This document shows positions 32,976 through 42,286 of a stretch of 52,114 bases of DNA, piece by piece; position 1 is the stretch's first letter; every line of letters begins with the position of its first letter. The DNA is from Candidatus Sulfopaludibacter sp. SbA3. GTDB lineage: Bacteria; Acidobacteriota; Terriglobia; 20CM-2-55-15. The translations under genes were made by a program, and so were the position numbers. The stretch spans positions 1 to 52,114 of the forward strand of contig CAMBFR010000016.1 in NCBI GenBank assembly GCA_945865815.1. Direction: 5' to 3'. The notes under the pieces were generated by a model. That model was not told the origin of the DNA, searched no databases, and saw nothing but the letters and a program-made list of their open reading frames with translations.

Positions 32976-34613
32976 ATGCCGCCCACGGACGGACAGCAAG
33001 AACGCTTATTCCAGAACCTTTTTGAGAGCTCTCCGGACGCGATTTTCATCGAAGACATGGATGGTATCGTCGTGGACTGCAATCCGGCCGCCGCCACTCT
33101 TCACAGGACAACTCGCGAAGCCATTATCGGCAAACACGTATCTCAGCTGGTTCCGCCTGAGCGGCGCGAACAGATTGTGATTTACTCACCGAATGCTCCA
33201 AGGGAATTCGAAGGTGAGAGCCTGACTGCCGACGGGAAAACCCTTCCAGTCTGGATACGGAGCAGCCGGATCGAATATAACGGCAAACCGGCGTTGCTTC
33301 TTCATGTGCGCGATATTGCCGACCGCAAGCAAATCGAAGAAGAGCTGCGCCGGACCAACGATGAGCTGGAGTTGCGGGTTCAGAGCCGAACAGCCGCCCT
33401 GGCCCGGGCGAACGAAATTCTGCGCGAGGAAATCCGGGAGCGCGCCGTGGGCGAGGAAGTGCGCCGGCAGCTCGAGGAAGAAATCCGAAGCGCGCACAAG
33501 ATGGAGGCTGTGGGCCGCCTGGCCGGCGGAGTCGCGCACGATTTCAATAATCTCCTTACCGTCATAATCGGGCGTTGTGAAGTGATCCTCGGCCAGTTCA
33601 AGCAGGATCATCCCATACGCCCCAACCTGAATCTGATCCATGAGGCTGCCCGGAAGGCGGCATCCGTGACCCGCCAGCTGCTGGCATTCGGGCGCAAGCA
33701 GGTGCTCCAGCCTGTTCTGCTCGATCTGAACGCAGTCATTTCCAACATGGAAGATATGCTCCGCTCGCTTATCAGCGAGAACATCGACCTGCACCTCGAT
33801 CTCGAGCCGGATTTGTGTAACGTCGAGGCCGATCGCGGCCAGATCGAACAGGTCATCATGAACCTGGTTGTCAACGCCATCGATGCCATGCCGCATGGAG
33901 GAACCCTGCGAGTCATCACGAGCAATACGGATCCCGCCTCTCCGCCACCGGGCGTGGAGGCGGCAGAAATCGAAGGGCGCCGCTATGCTGTGATTGCGGT
34001 TCAGGACACAGGTAGCGGGATGGACGAGGAAACCTTATCCCACGCCTTTGAGCCTTTTTTCACAACCAAGGACGGCGCCAGGGGCACCGGTCTCGGATTG
34101 CCCACTGCATACGGAATCGTGAAACAGAGCGGCGGCTATATCTGGGCCACCAGCCAGCCGGATCAAGGAACAAGCGTGCGGGTCTATCTGCCGGAAGTAG
34201 CGGGAAAACCAAAAGCAATCCCGCGAAACCGCGAGGCGCCTCCCCGCGGGACGGAAACAATCCTGATCACGGAAGACAACGATGCCGTCAGACGACTGAC
34301 CCGCGAACTTCTCGAGGTCTGCGGCTATACCGCACTCGAAGCCGGTGACGCCGAAGAAGCGTTGGAAAAGTGCGCGGAATTTGCAGGAACAATACACCTC
34401 ACATTGACCGACGTCGTCATGCCCGGCATGGATGGCCGGGAGTTGGCAGAAAGGGTCGTTTGCCTTCGGCCCGGCATGAAGGTTCTGCTGATGTCCGGTT
34501 ATGCCCAGCGGCTGCTGAAAGGCGGCGCGCTACATCCCGGGGTTCACTTCATCGAGAAGCCGTTTACGACCTACGACCTCGCCAGGAAGATTCGAGATGT
34601 CCTGGATCAGTAG
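32976..34613 (+). CDS. PAS hybrid sensor histidine kinase with receiver domain
   Basis: A 545-residue soluble hybrid kinase. PAS covers about 10-115 (FESSPDAIFIEDMDG). A charged coiled coil covers 120-175. The phosphoacceptor helix has GVAHDFNNLLT (His188), and the ATPase domain carries NLVVNAIDAMP, DTGSGMD and GTGLGLPTAYG. A receiver domain starts near 425 with LTDVVMPGMDG as the phosphoacceptor loop. No output domain follows. The in-frame ATG at 32958 would add six residues (MVQWQT), but a -10-like TACAAT lies between the two starts. It is similar in design to the partial kinase at the window start. Confidence 0.92.
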   Translation: MPPTDGQQERLFQNLFESSPDAIFIEDMDGIVVDCNPAAATLHRTTREAIIGKHVSQLVPPERREQIVIYSPNAPREFEGESLTADGKTLPVWIRSSRIEYNGKPALLLHVRDIADRKQIEEELRRTNDELELRVQSRTAALARANEILREEIRERAVGEEVRRQLEEEIRSAHKMEAVGRLAGGVAHDFNNLLTVIIGRCEVILGQFKQDHPIRPNLNLIHEAARKAASVTRQLLAFGRKQVLQPVLLDLNAVISNMEDMLRSLISENIDLHLDLEPDLCNVEADRGQIEQVIMNLVVNAIDAMPHGGTLRVITSNTDPASPPPGVEAAEIEGRRYAVIAVQDTGSGMDEETLSHAFEPFFTTKDGARGTGLGLPTAYGIVKQSGGYIWATSQPDQGTSVRVYLPEVAGKPKAIPRNREAPPRGTETILITEDNDAVRRLTRELLEVCGYTALEAGDAEEALEKCAEFAGTIHLTLTDVVMPGMDGRELAERVVCLRPGMKVLLMSGYAQRLLKGGALHPGVHFIEKPFTTYDLARKIRDVLDQ

Positions 34614-34615
34614 GG

Positions 34616-34665
34616 TCTAATTCGGGGACAGACCACTTGAGAATTGAAAATAGAATAGTCACTGG
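34616..34665 (+). repeat. Partial copy of the TTCGGGGACAG dispersed repeat
   Basis: TCTAATTCGGGGACAGACCACTT, then GAAAATAGAATAGTCACTGG, lies right after the hybrid kinase stop. The first part matches the outer arm of the 50756-50847 palindrome; the second shares its GAAAATAG block. Confidence 0.65.
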
Positions 34666-34705
34666 CTAAAATGCGGCATATTAGATCCCGGCAGGAGGCT
34701 TGAGG

Positions 34706-35032
34706 ATGCGTTTGCTGAAAGTGCTTGTGGTGATCGCGGGGTTGGTCGCTCTAGCCCGCTACTTCCCCCCTGTGTACTACGCAACACAGTTCAACGATTT
34801 CGTAACGCAGGAAATAAAACGCACGACAGCGGCTGCGCCTTTACGACAACAGCTTCTCTCGAAAGCCGAACTCTATTTTCTTCCTGTCAAACCCGAAGAT
34901 ATCCAGATCAGCGAAAGCGGGTCCGTGGTGCGGGTGAACGTCGACTATCAAGTGCCCGTGGATCTGTTCGTCTTTACGCACGTGCTGAATTTTCACGCAA
35001 CGGCGTCCGGCATCGCGCCCGCCGCGCAATAA
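34706..35032 (+). CDS. Small single-pass membrane protein (DUF4845-like)
   Basis: A 108-residue protein starting at ATG 34706, seven bases after GGAGG (the TTG at 34700 is too close). One N-terminal helix (about 4-20, LLKVLVVIAGLVALARYF) is followed by a roughly 85-residue extracytoplasmic domain ending with a strand-rich VRVNVDYQVPVDLFVFTHVL. It resembles the DUF4845-type small anchored proteins. The function is unknown. It is convergent with dusB, four bases apart. Confidence 0.72.
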   Translation: MRLLKVLVVIAGLVALARYFPPVYYATQFNDFVTQEIKRTTAAAPLRQQLLSKAELYFLPVKPEDIQISESGSVVRVNVDYQVPVDLFVFTHVLNFHATASGIAPAAQ

Positions 35033-35036
35033 ATCT

Positions 35037-36215
35037 TCAGCCGCCATCGCCCGTGTCTTCGTCGGCTCCGAGCCACGGCGTGTCGTCTTCGGGGTTGTCC
35101 AGATAGCCCTTCGGCAAGGCCACTTTCTGGACGCCCGACGTCTTTCCCCGCGGGACGCGCATCGCCGATGGCGGAAATGGCTGCGACCGGTCGGCATTGG
35201 CAAACAGCTCGACCAGTCCGGCAACCGTCTTGATCCTCATCAGCTCCGACCTCAGCTCCGAGGACATTCGAAATCCTTTCGTATACCACGATGCGTGCCG
35301 CCTGAATGACTTCATGGCCATCTGTTCACCGAACCAGTCCGCGAGCCCCTGCGCATGGCCGAACATGATGTCGAGTACCTCGCCGAACCGGGGTGGATTG
35401 ACCGGATCACGGCCGTTGAAAACGTCGGCAAGATCGCGGAACAACCACGGCCTTCCGAGGCATCCGCGGCCGACAATAACGCCGTCGCAGCCTGTCTGCC
35501 GGATCATGCGCAGCGCATCTTCGGCTTCCCAGATATCGCCGTTGCCGAGAACCGGAATACGAACCGCGCGTTTCAGTTCGGAAATCGCGCTCCACTCCGC
35601 GGAACCGTGGTAGAGCTGCGCTGCCGTGCGCGCGTGCAGGCCGACAGCCGCGCAACCCTCCTCTTCGGCAACGCGTCCAGCCGTCAGATACGTCAGGTGG
35701 TCGTCGTTGATTCCCAGCCTGAACTTGATGGTCACCGGCACCTTTTGCGCATGCTTCACCGCGGCGCGAACGATGTTTCTGAACAGATTCGTCTTGAGGG
35801 GAATGGCGGCGCCGCCTCCCTTCCGCGTGACCTTCGGCACGGGACAACCGAAATTCATATCGAGGTGATCGATCCGCCCCTCATCCACGAGCAACATCAC
35901 GGCCTCGGCCACATAGTGCGGATCGGTTCCATACAGCTGCAGGCTGCGGGGCGTTTCACCGGGGCCGAAGTCGGCAAGTTTTAGCGTCTTGCCGCGCCCA
36001 TCGACCAGAGGCCTCGCGTTGATCATCTCGCTGACGTACAGCCCGGCGCCGAAGCGCCTGCAGACATCGCGGAACGGGTAGTTTGTTACGCCGGCCATCG
36101 GGGCAAGGACGACGGGCGGCCATACTTCGATGCCCCCGATTCGTACCGGCGGAAATTCCCCGGGCTCGGCCGGCTTCACATCACGGTTTATGGCGCTTCG
36201 GTAGATGTCATCCAT
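35037..36215 (-). CDS. dusB: tRNA-dihydrouridine synthase (DusB-type)
   Basis: A 392-residue flavoenzyme. The TIM barrel opens LAPMAGVTNYPFR (FMN site), followed by HLDMNFGCPVPKVTRKGGG with the catalytic Cys of the GCP motif, VTIKFRLGIND, GLHARTAAQLYHG (active-site HxR) and PVLGNGDI. These are DusB/NifR3 marks, so it reduces uridine to dihydrouridine in the tRNA D-loop. It carries about 45 residues beyond the usual C-terminus, rich in Pro/Asp/Gly. TAACAT (36231-36226) lies 10 bases before the ATG and no Shine-Dalgarno site is present. Confidence 0.93.
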   Translation of the reverse strand: MDDIYRSAINRDVKPAEPGEFPPVRIGGIEVWPPVVLAPMAGVTNYPFRDVCRRFGAGLYVSEMINARPLVDGRGKTLKLADFGPGETPRSLQLYGTDPHYVAEAVMLLVDEGRIDHLDMNFGCPVPKVTRKGGGAAIPLKTNLFRNIVRAAVKHAQKVPVTIKFRLGINDDHLTYLTAGRVAEEEGCAAVGLHARTAAQLYHGSAEWSAISELKRAVRIPVLGNGDIWEAEDALRMIRQTGCDGVIVGRGCLGRPWLFRDLADVFNGRDPVNPPRFGEVLDIMFGHAQGLADWFGEQMAMKSFRRHASWYTKGFRMSSELRSELMRIKTVAGLVELFANADRSQPFPPSAMRVPRGKTSGVQKVALPKGYLDNPEDDTPWLGADEDTGDGG

Positions 36216-36338
36216 GCAGCCCCTTATGTTACAGCAACTTTATGGATGCTCCCGGAACCAACCCATACACATCAACGGTTTGCGTAATGGACCGACTCGT
36301 GCAACTGATGCGACTGAAAGAAACAGGAGGCATGTTCC

Positions 36339-37226
36339 ATGCGTATATTCGCTGCAGTAATGGCTGGTTTGTTAATGATTTCAAATTTCGGTTTTGCCGA
36401 GGAAGGTCCCGGGAGGGGGCGATCCGATAAATCCAAGGACAAAAAACAGGACAGCGACGATCACGAAGACGGCGAACCGATCAGGGCGGGTTACGCCATC
36501 ATCACGCCAATGGCCGCAACGACCGCCGGTGGCGCGGCGCCGCTCGTCGTATTTGCGACTTTCGGACATCAAAAGGGTGATGAAACGACGCAGGCGGCTA
36601 TCCTGCCGTCGGCGCTTTCCAAAGACGCGATCATGTTCCTGAACACGCACGGAAAGCTCTCCCGCAACCTCGGGATCGGAATCACGAATCCTGGAACTGC
36701 GGCAGCAAACGTAACGTTCGCATTGTTTGACGACGAGGGTGAGAGTATCGGCACGCCGAAGACTGTCGCTGTTGCGGGTATGCATCAAACCGCGCACTTT
36801 GTGACCGACATCTTTAAAGATCGGAGCGAGATACCTCGCGATCTGACAGGAACTGTCCGGATTACGTCCGACGCACCTGTAGGACTCGTTGGACTTCGCT
36901 TCAGGGGAGACAATTTCAGTTCGCTGCCAACCACGATCTTGTCGCCATCAACGACGATTCCCCTCCGCGAAGGCGGAGTCGGCGGCCCCGATGCCGTGCT
37001 TCTCTCTCACTTTGCTGCGGGCGGCGGCTGGGCCACGGAACTGGTCCTGTTGAACACCGGCAAGGCCGGCCTGACCGTACGCGCCGATTTCTTCAAACAG
37101 GATGGTACCGCCATGACCGTGAAACTGAACGGCCAGTCCGCATCCAGCTTCACAGATCTCAAGATTCCCGCCGGTGGAGTTCTCGAACTCGCGCCGAAGA
37201 ACAAGGACGGCGAAAGCCGGTTCTGA
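36339..37226 (+). CDS. Secreted protein with two beta-sandwich repeats, unknown
   Basis: A 295-residue exported protein. Signal peptide 1-20 (MRIFAAVMAGLLMISNFGFA), then a Lys/Asp-rich linker (about 22-48). Two related segments follow: one near 95-190 (LGIGITNPGTAAANVTFALFDDEG...) and one near 225-290 (ATELVLLNTGKAGLTVRADFFKQDG...). Each has the pattern hydrophobic-strand, N-x-G, V-T-F/V-x-A-D-F, D-x-x-G. This resembles repeat units common in secreted Acidobacteriota proteins. ACAGGAGG ends eight bases before the ATG, supporting the start. No catalytic motif is visible. Confidence 0.75.
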   Translation: MRIFAAVMAGLLMISNFGFAEEGPGRGRSDKSKDKKQDSDDHEDGEPIRAGYAIITPMAATTAGGAAPLVVFATFGHQKGDETTQAAILPSALSKDAIMFLNTHGKLSRNLGIGITNPGTAAANVTFALFDDEGESIGTPKTVAVAGMHQTAHFVTDIFKDRSEIPRDLTGTVRITSDAPVGLVGLRFRGDNFSSLPTTILSPSTTIPLREGGVGGPDAVLLSHFAAGGGWATELVLLNTGKAGLTVRADFFKQDGTAMTVKLNGQSASSFTDLKIPAGGVLELAPKNKDGESRF

Positions 37227-37246
37227 GAAGCAAAATCGTGCAGACA

Positions 37247-37389
37247 TTTTGAAATTGGACGAATCCTGCACCTTAAATCCGAAATCCCGAAATCTTAAAT
37301 TGGACTGCACCCGCGCTCGTGGCGCATGCGCTCCAATCTGAGATTTCGGGATTTCGGATTTAAGGTGCAGGATTCGCCCAATTTTAAAA
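37247..37389. repeat. Large 58-bp inverted repeat
   Basis: Arms 37247-37304 and 37332-37389 pair over 58 positions with only four mismatches, all transitions, around a 27-base loop. The core block is CCTTAAATCCGAAATCCCGA. It lies between the secreted-protein gene and the AmpG-like gene. As RNA it would form one very stable hairpin; as DNA it looks like a MITE. Confidence 0.85.
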
Positions 37390-37408
37390 TCTTCCACTGA
37401 ATACCGTC

Positions 37409-37414
37409 TATATT
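37409..37414 (+). promoter_or_regulatory. -10 box (TATATT) for the AmpG-like gene
   Basis: TATATT ends seven bases before ATG 37422. There is no Shine-Dalgarno site between, so transcription would start about at the ATG. Confidence 0.45.
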
Positions 37415-37421
37415 AGCTGCC

Positions 37422-38675
37422 ATGCTGGCGGTCTTTCGAAGCCGGAAGATGGGAATATTGGCTCTGCTCGGGTTCTCCTCCGGCCTGCCGTTGTATTTAA
37501 CGAGCCGCACACTGCAGGCATGGATGACCGTTGAAGGCGTGAACCTCACCGCCATCGGGTTCTTCAGCCTCGCAAGCCTGCCCTATTCGCTCAAATTCCT
37601 GTGGGCGCCGCTGCTCGACAGGTTCTCCTTTCCGCGGCTCGGCCGGCGCAAGGGCTGGCTGCTCGCAACCCAGGCGGCGCTGACGGTTGCGATTGCATGG
37701 ATGGCATTCCAGCAGCCTGCCGTGGCACTGCGGTTGGTTGCCGTAAACGCCGTTCTGATTGCCTTCTTCAGCGCAACCCAGGACATCACGATCGACGCCT
37801 ATCGCGTCGACATCCTTCAACCTCGGGAAACCGGCGCCGGCGCTGCAGTCAGCGTGCTGGGCTACCGAGTGGCTCTCATTGTGATCGGATCGGGCGCGCT
37901 CATCCTTGCCGACCAAATCTCCTGGCCCGCGGTTTACCTGCTTGCGGCCGCAACGATGCTTGCGACCCTCGCCGTCTCAATCCCTGTTCCGGAACCGGCG
38001 TCTACCGAAGAGCCGCCTCAATCCATGCGGGACGCAGTAACCATGCCGCTGGCCGACTATATCGGACGAATGGGAACCGGCCGCGGCGCATGGGTATTGG
38101 TTTTCATCGTTCTATACCGGCTCGGCGACTCGATGATCAACAACATGACCACTCCATTTCTTCTGCAATCGGGATTTACGCAGACCGATGTGGGAGCCAT
38201 GCAGGGCGCAGTCGGAATTATCGCGACGATTGGCGGAATTCTGGCGGGCGGCGGCATATTAAGCCGTATCGGAGTGTATTCGTCGCTGTGGGCGTTCGGC
38301 GCGCTGCAGGCCGTGAGCAATCTCGCCTATCTCGCGCTGGCCGAAGCCGGCCGTAACTACTACCTGATGGCCGGCGCCGTTATCATTGAAAACTTCTGTT
38401 TTGGTCTCGGATCCGCGGCGCTGCTGGGATTTCTGATCGGTCTCTGCAATCCCCGGTTCTCCGCCACCCAGTACGCCCTGCTTTCAAGCGTGCTCGGCTT
38501 CAGCCGGGATGTGATCGTCGCCCCAGTTGGATCGATCGCGGAAATCACCGGCTGGCCTCTCTTTTTCCTGATCAGTTTTCTGGCGGCGCTGCCCGCCCTG
38601 TTTCTGCTGCCAACCATTCGGAATTTCGTGAAGGATGTTCCCCTGGGTATCGGCGCGCGCGAGTCCGGTGTATAA
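37422..38675 (+). CDS. ampG: AmpG-like MFS permease (muropeptide uptake)
   Basis: A 417-residue permease with twelve predicted helices. The start MLAVFRSRKMGILALLGFSS and the block GFFSLASLPYSLKFLWAPLLDR are AmpG hallmarks, as is ATQDITIDAYRVDIL in helix 4. AmpG imports anhydromuropeptides for cell-wall recycling. Downstream lies an envelope glycan group, which fits a cell-wall theme. Members outside Enterobacteriaceae sometimes have other substrates. Confidence 0.88.
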   Translation: MLAVFRSRKMGILALLGFSSGLPLYLTSRTLQAWMTVEGVNLTAIGFFSLASLPYSLKFLWAPLLDRFSFPRLGRRKGWLLATQAALTVAIAWMAFQQPAVALRLVAVNAVLIAFFSATQDITIDAYRVDILQPRETGAGAAVSVLGYRVALIVIGSGALILADQISWPAVYLLAAATMLATLAVSIPVPEPASTEEPPQSMRDAVTMPLADYIGRMGTGRGAWVLVFIVLYRLGDSMINNMTTPFLLQSGFTQTDVGAMQGAVGIIATIGGILAGGGILSRIGVYSSLWAFGALQAVSNLAYLALAEAGRNYYLMAGAVIIENFCFGLGSAALLGFLIGLCNPRFSATQYALLSSVLGFSRDVIVAPVGSIAEITGWPLFFLISFLAALPALFLLPTIRNFVKDVPLGIGARESGV

Positions 38676-38704
38676 ATGAACCTCCACTGAGGATTGAAAC
38701 ACGC

Positions 38705-39487
38705 ATGATCAGAAAGCTGCTCAACAACCGGAACCTTCTCAAGAACCTGGTCCTGCGCGACCTGAAAAACAGGTACGTTGGTTCCATGGGCGGGTTCCTC
38801 TGGTCGGTGATCCATCCGCTGGTTCTTCTCACCAGCTACACGTTCGTGTTTTCCGTCGTCCTGAAGCTGAAACCGGGACCGGAATACGGAACCGACAGTT
38901 TCCCGATTTTTCTGTTTTGCGGAATGTTGCCCTGGCTGCTATTCACCGACACGGTAGTGCGAAACTGCACCTCCATTACCGACAACGCCCACCTCGTAAC
39001 CAAGACCGTTATTCCCGCCGAGATCCTCCCCATTTCCATTACGATCTCAAATGTTGTGCACCACTTGATCGGCCTGGGGATGCTGCTCATCATTCTTGGA
39101 GTTTTTCACGAGGTGCACCTTTCGGCATTCGGAATACTCATCTACCTCCCGATGCTCCTGATGCTGGCGCAGGGTCTGGGGTGGATCGTCGCAGGTCTTC
39201 ACGTCTTTTTGCGCGACACGATTCAGGCCGTCCAGATTCTGATTTTTCTCTGGTTTTGCCTGACACCGATCTTCTACTCTCCGGCAATGATTCCCAGTGA
39301 GTTTCAATTGGTCGTGCGGTTGAATCCGTTAGCCGTGCTGGTTGAGGGCTACCGCAATTCCCTCCTGAATGCCGGCCAGCCCTCTGCCGCGGACATCGCA
39401 CCCGTGCTGGCGGCAAGCGTCGCCGTATTCGTGATAGGTGGTTTGCTGTTTAAGCGGGCAAAGCCGGCGTTTCCCGACGTCCTGTAG
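38705..39487 (+). CDS. ABC-2 polysaccharide/lipid export permease (Wzm/TagG-like)
   Basis: A 260-residue membrane subunit with six helices. Characteristic features are the N-terminal amphipathic part LKNLVLRDLKNRYVGSMGGF, FWSVIHP-like LWSVIHPLVL, and GLHVFLRDTIQAVQILIFLWFCLTPIFYSP near residues 160-200. This is the transmembrane half of O-antigen/teichoic-acid type exporters. The usual ATPase partner (Wzt/TagH) is not next to it or anywhere in this window, so it must be shared or encoded elsewhere. It is followed by glycosyltransferase-type genes. Confidence 0.9.
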   Translation: MIRKLLNNRNLLKNLVLRDLKNRYVGSMGGFLWSVIHPLVLLTSYTFVFSVVLKLKPGPEYGTDSFPIFLFCGMLPWLLFTDTVVRNCTSITDNAHLVTKTVIPAEILPISITISNVVHHLIGLGMLLIILGVFHEVHLSAFGILIYLPMLLMLAQGLGWIVAGLHVFLRDTIQAVQILIFLWFCLTPIFYSPAMIPSEFQLVVRLNPLAVLVEGYRNSLLNAGQPSAADIAPVLAASVAVFVIGGLLFKRAKPAFPDVL

Positions 39488-39508
39488 GCTGGAATCTGAA
39501 GTACGAGG

Positions 39509-39991
39509 TCAGCAAGGATAAGCGACGGGATCCATCTGAAGCGGGGCAATCCGTTCCAACGACGAGAACGCAATCTGAACTCGTTCTTCCGGTTCCGCCA
39601 ACGCTTCGACAACAGGAATCATCAACCTCATCAGCGAAGACTCGCCGGCGCATTCCTGAATGAATGTCTGCGTCATGACATCACTGGGCACGGCCAATGC
39701 ATTTCCCGACCAGAAATGCATTTTCGCGCGCGATGAATTTTCTGCGCATAAAGGCGCGGTCATCTCCAGAAGAAAGTCATTGGATACGGGTTTGCCGTCG
39801 TCGCACCAGAATACGTATAACTGTGAACAGGGAGAAGTAATCTGCAGTTGCTCGCTCCAACTGCTGTGCGGAGGCACTTCGACAATCTCGAACTCCGGGT
39901 AGTCGAGGGCCTCGATCTGCTGCCGCCTGTCTGGCCGGTCCTCTCCTTTATATATCCAGATCAGAGAGACCGACGGAAACTGCCTAGTCAT
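39509..39991 (-). CDS. Short glycosyltransferase-like protein, unknown
   Basis: A 160-residue protein. Its start resembles a family-2 glycosyltransferase (FPSVSLIWIYKGEDRPD...ALDYPEFEIVEVPP), with a later VFWCDDGKPVSNDFL in the place of the DxD/donor segment. It ends well before the usual 230-300 residues and lacks the acceptor-binding part. It may be a minimal or truncated GT-A domain. The gene is divergent from the next glycosyltransferase (38 bases between the starts). Confidence 0.55.
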   Translation of the reverse strand: MTRQFPSVSLIWIYKGEDRPDRRQQIEALDYPEFEIVEVPPHSSWSEQLQITSPCSQLYVFWCDDGKPVSNDFLLEMTAPLCAENSSRAKMHFWSGNALAVPSDVMTQTFIQECAGESSLMRLMIPVVEALAEPEERVQIAFSSLERIAPLQMDPVAYPC

Positions 39992-40029
39992 AACTGGACT
40001 ATCGGCCGAGGATTCAGGAAACTGTAGGA

Positions 40030-41133
40030 GTGCAGAAACTTCTGATCCTTTCCTCGGACACGGGCGAAGGACACAACAGCGCCGCAGCGGCGATTCGTTC
40101 TGCTGCCCGAGCCGCTGGATTCAAAGCAGTTATCCGCAAACCTCTGGAAGAATCGGGGCCCCTCAACCGCGTCCTTGGAAACCTCTACAACTCCCTCCTT
40201 GCGCGCCGGCCACGGGCGATCCGGAAGTACTTCTGGCTGCTGGACCGTATTCGTCCAAACGAGCGCACTTTTTTTTACACAAAAACCCGGCCCTACATCC
40301 GCCGATTTCTGGATTCGGAGCAGCCCGACATCGTTCTCTCCGTGCACCCCATGCTGAATCACTTCATTCAGCGGCTCATAAAGGAAGAGCGGGGCGGGAT
40401 ACCGTGCCATACCTTTCTTACCGATCCTTTTCCGCCATTCTGGAAAGGATGGTCTTCTCCCTATATAGACCGCTACTTTGTGGTTACCGGCGAGGCCGCT
40501 CAAGCCCTGACTGCCATGGGAGTTTCCGCCTCGCGTATCGACCGCGTGCCCATGCCCGTCCGGAGTCAATTTGCGCCGGCCACGATGACCGAGATTCAGG
40601 AACTGAGAAATACGCTCAAACTCGATGATGCAGGCATTATCCTTATTAATGGCGGGGCTCGAGGCGGCGGCCCCATCCTGAAGGTTTACGAGACAACAAG
40701 GCGGGCGGCGCCGGCGGCCAACATTCTCGTGGTCTGCGGCAGAAACAACCGTTTGCGCCAGCGTATATCGGCGTTGTGCGATCCAAAGACCCGAACATTT
40801 GGTTTTCTCGATGATATTTACCGATACATCAGCGCTTCCGATCTGGTGATCACCAAGCCCGGAGCCCTGTCGACGTACGAGGCGCTGGCGTGCGGCGTCC
40901 CGGTTGTATTGATCGGGATTCGCGACCTGATGCCTCAGGAGTCCGGACTGTTTGATGCGGCTGCCCGGTACGATTTCGGGTATGCTGCCAGAACGTTTGA
41001 TGCTCTCGACGCCGTTGTCCGGAAAGATCCGCGAGAGTGGAATCGGAAACGGGAATCGCTCGCGAACTTCTACCGGCACAGTGTGGGATCAGAGCTAATT
41101 GAAAGGATTCATTCTGTCCATGTCAGATCGTAA
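40030..41133 (+). CDS. MGDG-synthase/UgtP-like diacylglycerol glycosyltransferase
   Basis: A 367-residue GT-B enzyme with a GTG start. The N-terminal domain opens LLILSSDTGEGHNSAA and contains PDIVLSVHPMLNHF and TFLTDPFPPFWKGW, matching the MGDG-synthase N-terminal family. The C-terminal half has the nucleotide-sugar site: NGGARGGGP, VVCGRNNRLRQ, SDLVITKPGALSTYEALACGVPVVL. Such enzymes add sugar to diacylglycerol or a related lipid at the cytoplasmic membrane face. It overlaps the SDR gene by 14 bases, so the two are co-translated. Confidence 0.87.
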   Translation: MQKLLILSSDTGEGHNSAAAAIRSAARAAGFKAVIRKPLEESGPLNRVLGNLYNSLLARRPRAIRKYFWLLDRIRPNERTFFYTKTRPYIRRFLDSEQPDIVLSVHPMLNHFIQRLIKEERGGIPCHTFLTDPFPPFWKGWSSPYIDRYFVVTGEAAQALTAMGVSASRIDRVPMPVRSQFAPATMTEIQELRNTLKLDDAGIILINGGARGGGPILKVYETTRRAAPAANILVVCGRNNRLRQRISALCDPKTRTFGFLDDIYRYISASDLVITKPGALSTYEALACGVPVVLIGIRDLMPQESGLFDAAARYDFGYAARTFDALDAVVRKDPREWNRKRESLANFYRHSVGSELIERIHSVHVRS

Positions 41134-42286
41134 GGTCCTGGTAACGGGGGCAACGGGTTTTCTCGGAAGCCACCTGGCCCACAAACTACTCAGTGAAGGA
41201 CGCCACGTCATTGCGCTCGCGCGCGGATCAAAGGCCGCTTCGGCAGAAGCCCGCGTGCGTGAGGTGCTGAATACCGTCGGCAGCATCGATCTCAGCAGGC
41301 TTGAGGTCTGCGAGGGCGACATAGCTCAGCCGCAGCTTGGGCTGAAGGAGTCCGTCTCACGAACGATCGCCTCCTCGATCGACCAGATCTGGCACTGCGC
41401 CGCATCCCTTTCCTTTACGGACGAAGATCGGGACGAGATTTTCAAAATGAACCTGGGGGGGACGAAGAACATTCTCGCCCTGGCGGAACAGACGCCGACT
41501 CGCCGGCTTCATCACGTCAGCACGGCGTATGTCGCGGGAAATCGTACGGACCTTGTACTGGAGACGGATCTGAATGTCGGCCAGACTTTTCGAAATGCGT
41601 ACGAGGAATCGAAGTGCCAGGCGGAAATGCTGATTGCCGATGCGCACGGCAAAGGACTGGTCGTGTCGTCCGTATACCGGCCCAGCATCGTGATCGGAGA
41701 CTCCAGGTCGGGACGCGTCACTCATTTTCATGGCGTCTACGCCTTTATACGGGGATTGTGGTCCGCGCTGGAGCGGTTGCGCCGGAGAATGCCCGAGGCA
41801 GGAACGGTCAATCTTCCCCTTCGAGTGTTGGGCGCTGAAGCGACCACGCTGAACTTTGTGCCGATCGACTACGTCGTGGACGGCATGGTGGAAATCTCAA
41901 GGCAGCCATCGAGCGTCGGTGGAACCTACCATCTGGCAAATCCTCAAGCCACGGAGAATCGTATCTGGTTGCCTCATATCTGCCGCGTGTTGAGCGTGGA
42001 AGGAATCCAGCTCGTGGGAGAAACATCGTTTCTTCGCACGCCAATGACGAAACTCGAGGCTTTGTTCCAGAAGCAAATGGCTTTCTATTACCAGTATCTG
42101 CAGGGAGAACCTCGCTTTGATTGCCGGCGCACGCTGGATGCCCTCAGGAACACCGGCATCGAGTGCCCGGGCGTCACCGTGGAATTCATTCACAGGATGG
42201 TGGGCTGGTATGTGAGTTTCCTCAACAGCGCCCGGCAAGGAACCGGTTCATCATCTCCCGGCCCTGGCGCCGCTCAGCCTGTTTAG
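41120..42286 (+). CDS. SDR/thioester-reductase-like NAD(P) dehydrogenase
   Basis: A 388-residue extended SDR starting at ATG 41120 (MSDRKVLVTGATG), within the end of the previous gene. The nucleotide motif is TGATGFLGSHLAHKLL and the active-site motif is YEESK (Tyr and Lys). VSTAYVAGN and PSIVIGDSRSGR place it in the thioester-reductase / male-sterility (NAD_binding_4) group. Coupled to a lipid glycosyltransferase, it may reduce an acyl thioester or modify a lipid or sugar head group. Its end overlaps the convergent glycosyltransferase by 36 bases. Confidence 0.88.
   Translation: MSDRKVLVTGATGFLGSHLAHKLLSEGRHVIALARGSKAASAEARVREVLNTVGSIDLSRLEVCEGDIAQPQLGLKESVSRTIASSIDQIWHCAASLSFTDEDRDEIFKMNLGGTKNILALAEQTPTRRLHHVSTAYVAGNRTDLVLETDLNVGQTFRNAYEESKCQAEMLIADAHGKGLVVSSVYRPSIVIGDSRSGRVTHFHGVYAFIRGLWSALERLRRRMPEAGTVNLPLRVLGAEATTLNFVPIDYVVDGMVEISRQPSSVGGTYHLANPQATENRIWLPHICRVLSVEGIQLVGETSFLRTPMTKLEALFQKQMAFYYQYLQGEPRFDCRRTLDALRNTGIECPGVTVEFIHRMVGWYVSFLNSARQGTGSSSPGPGAAQPV

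Noticed and set aside
39509-39991. The short GT-like gene ending ...YPC-TGA as a C-terminal Cys-Sec protein
   Set aside because: Read-through adds only about eight residues before the next stop, with no redox-protein context and no visible SECIS structure.
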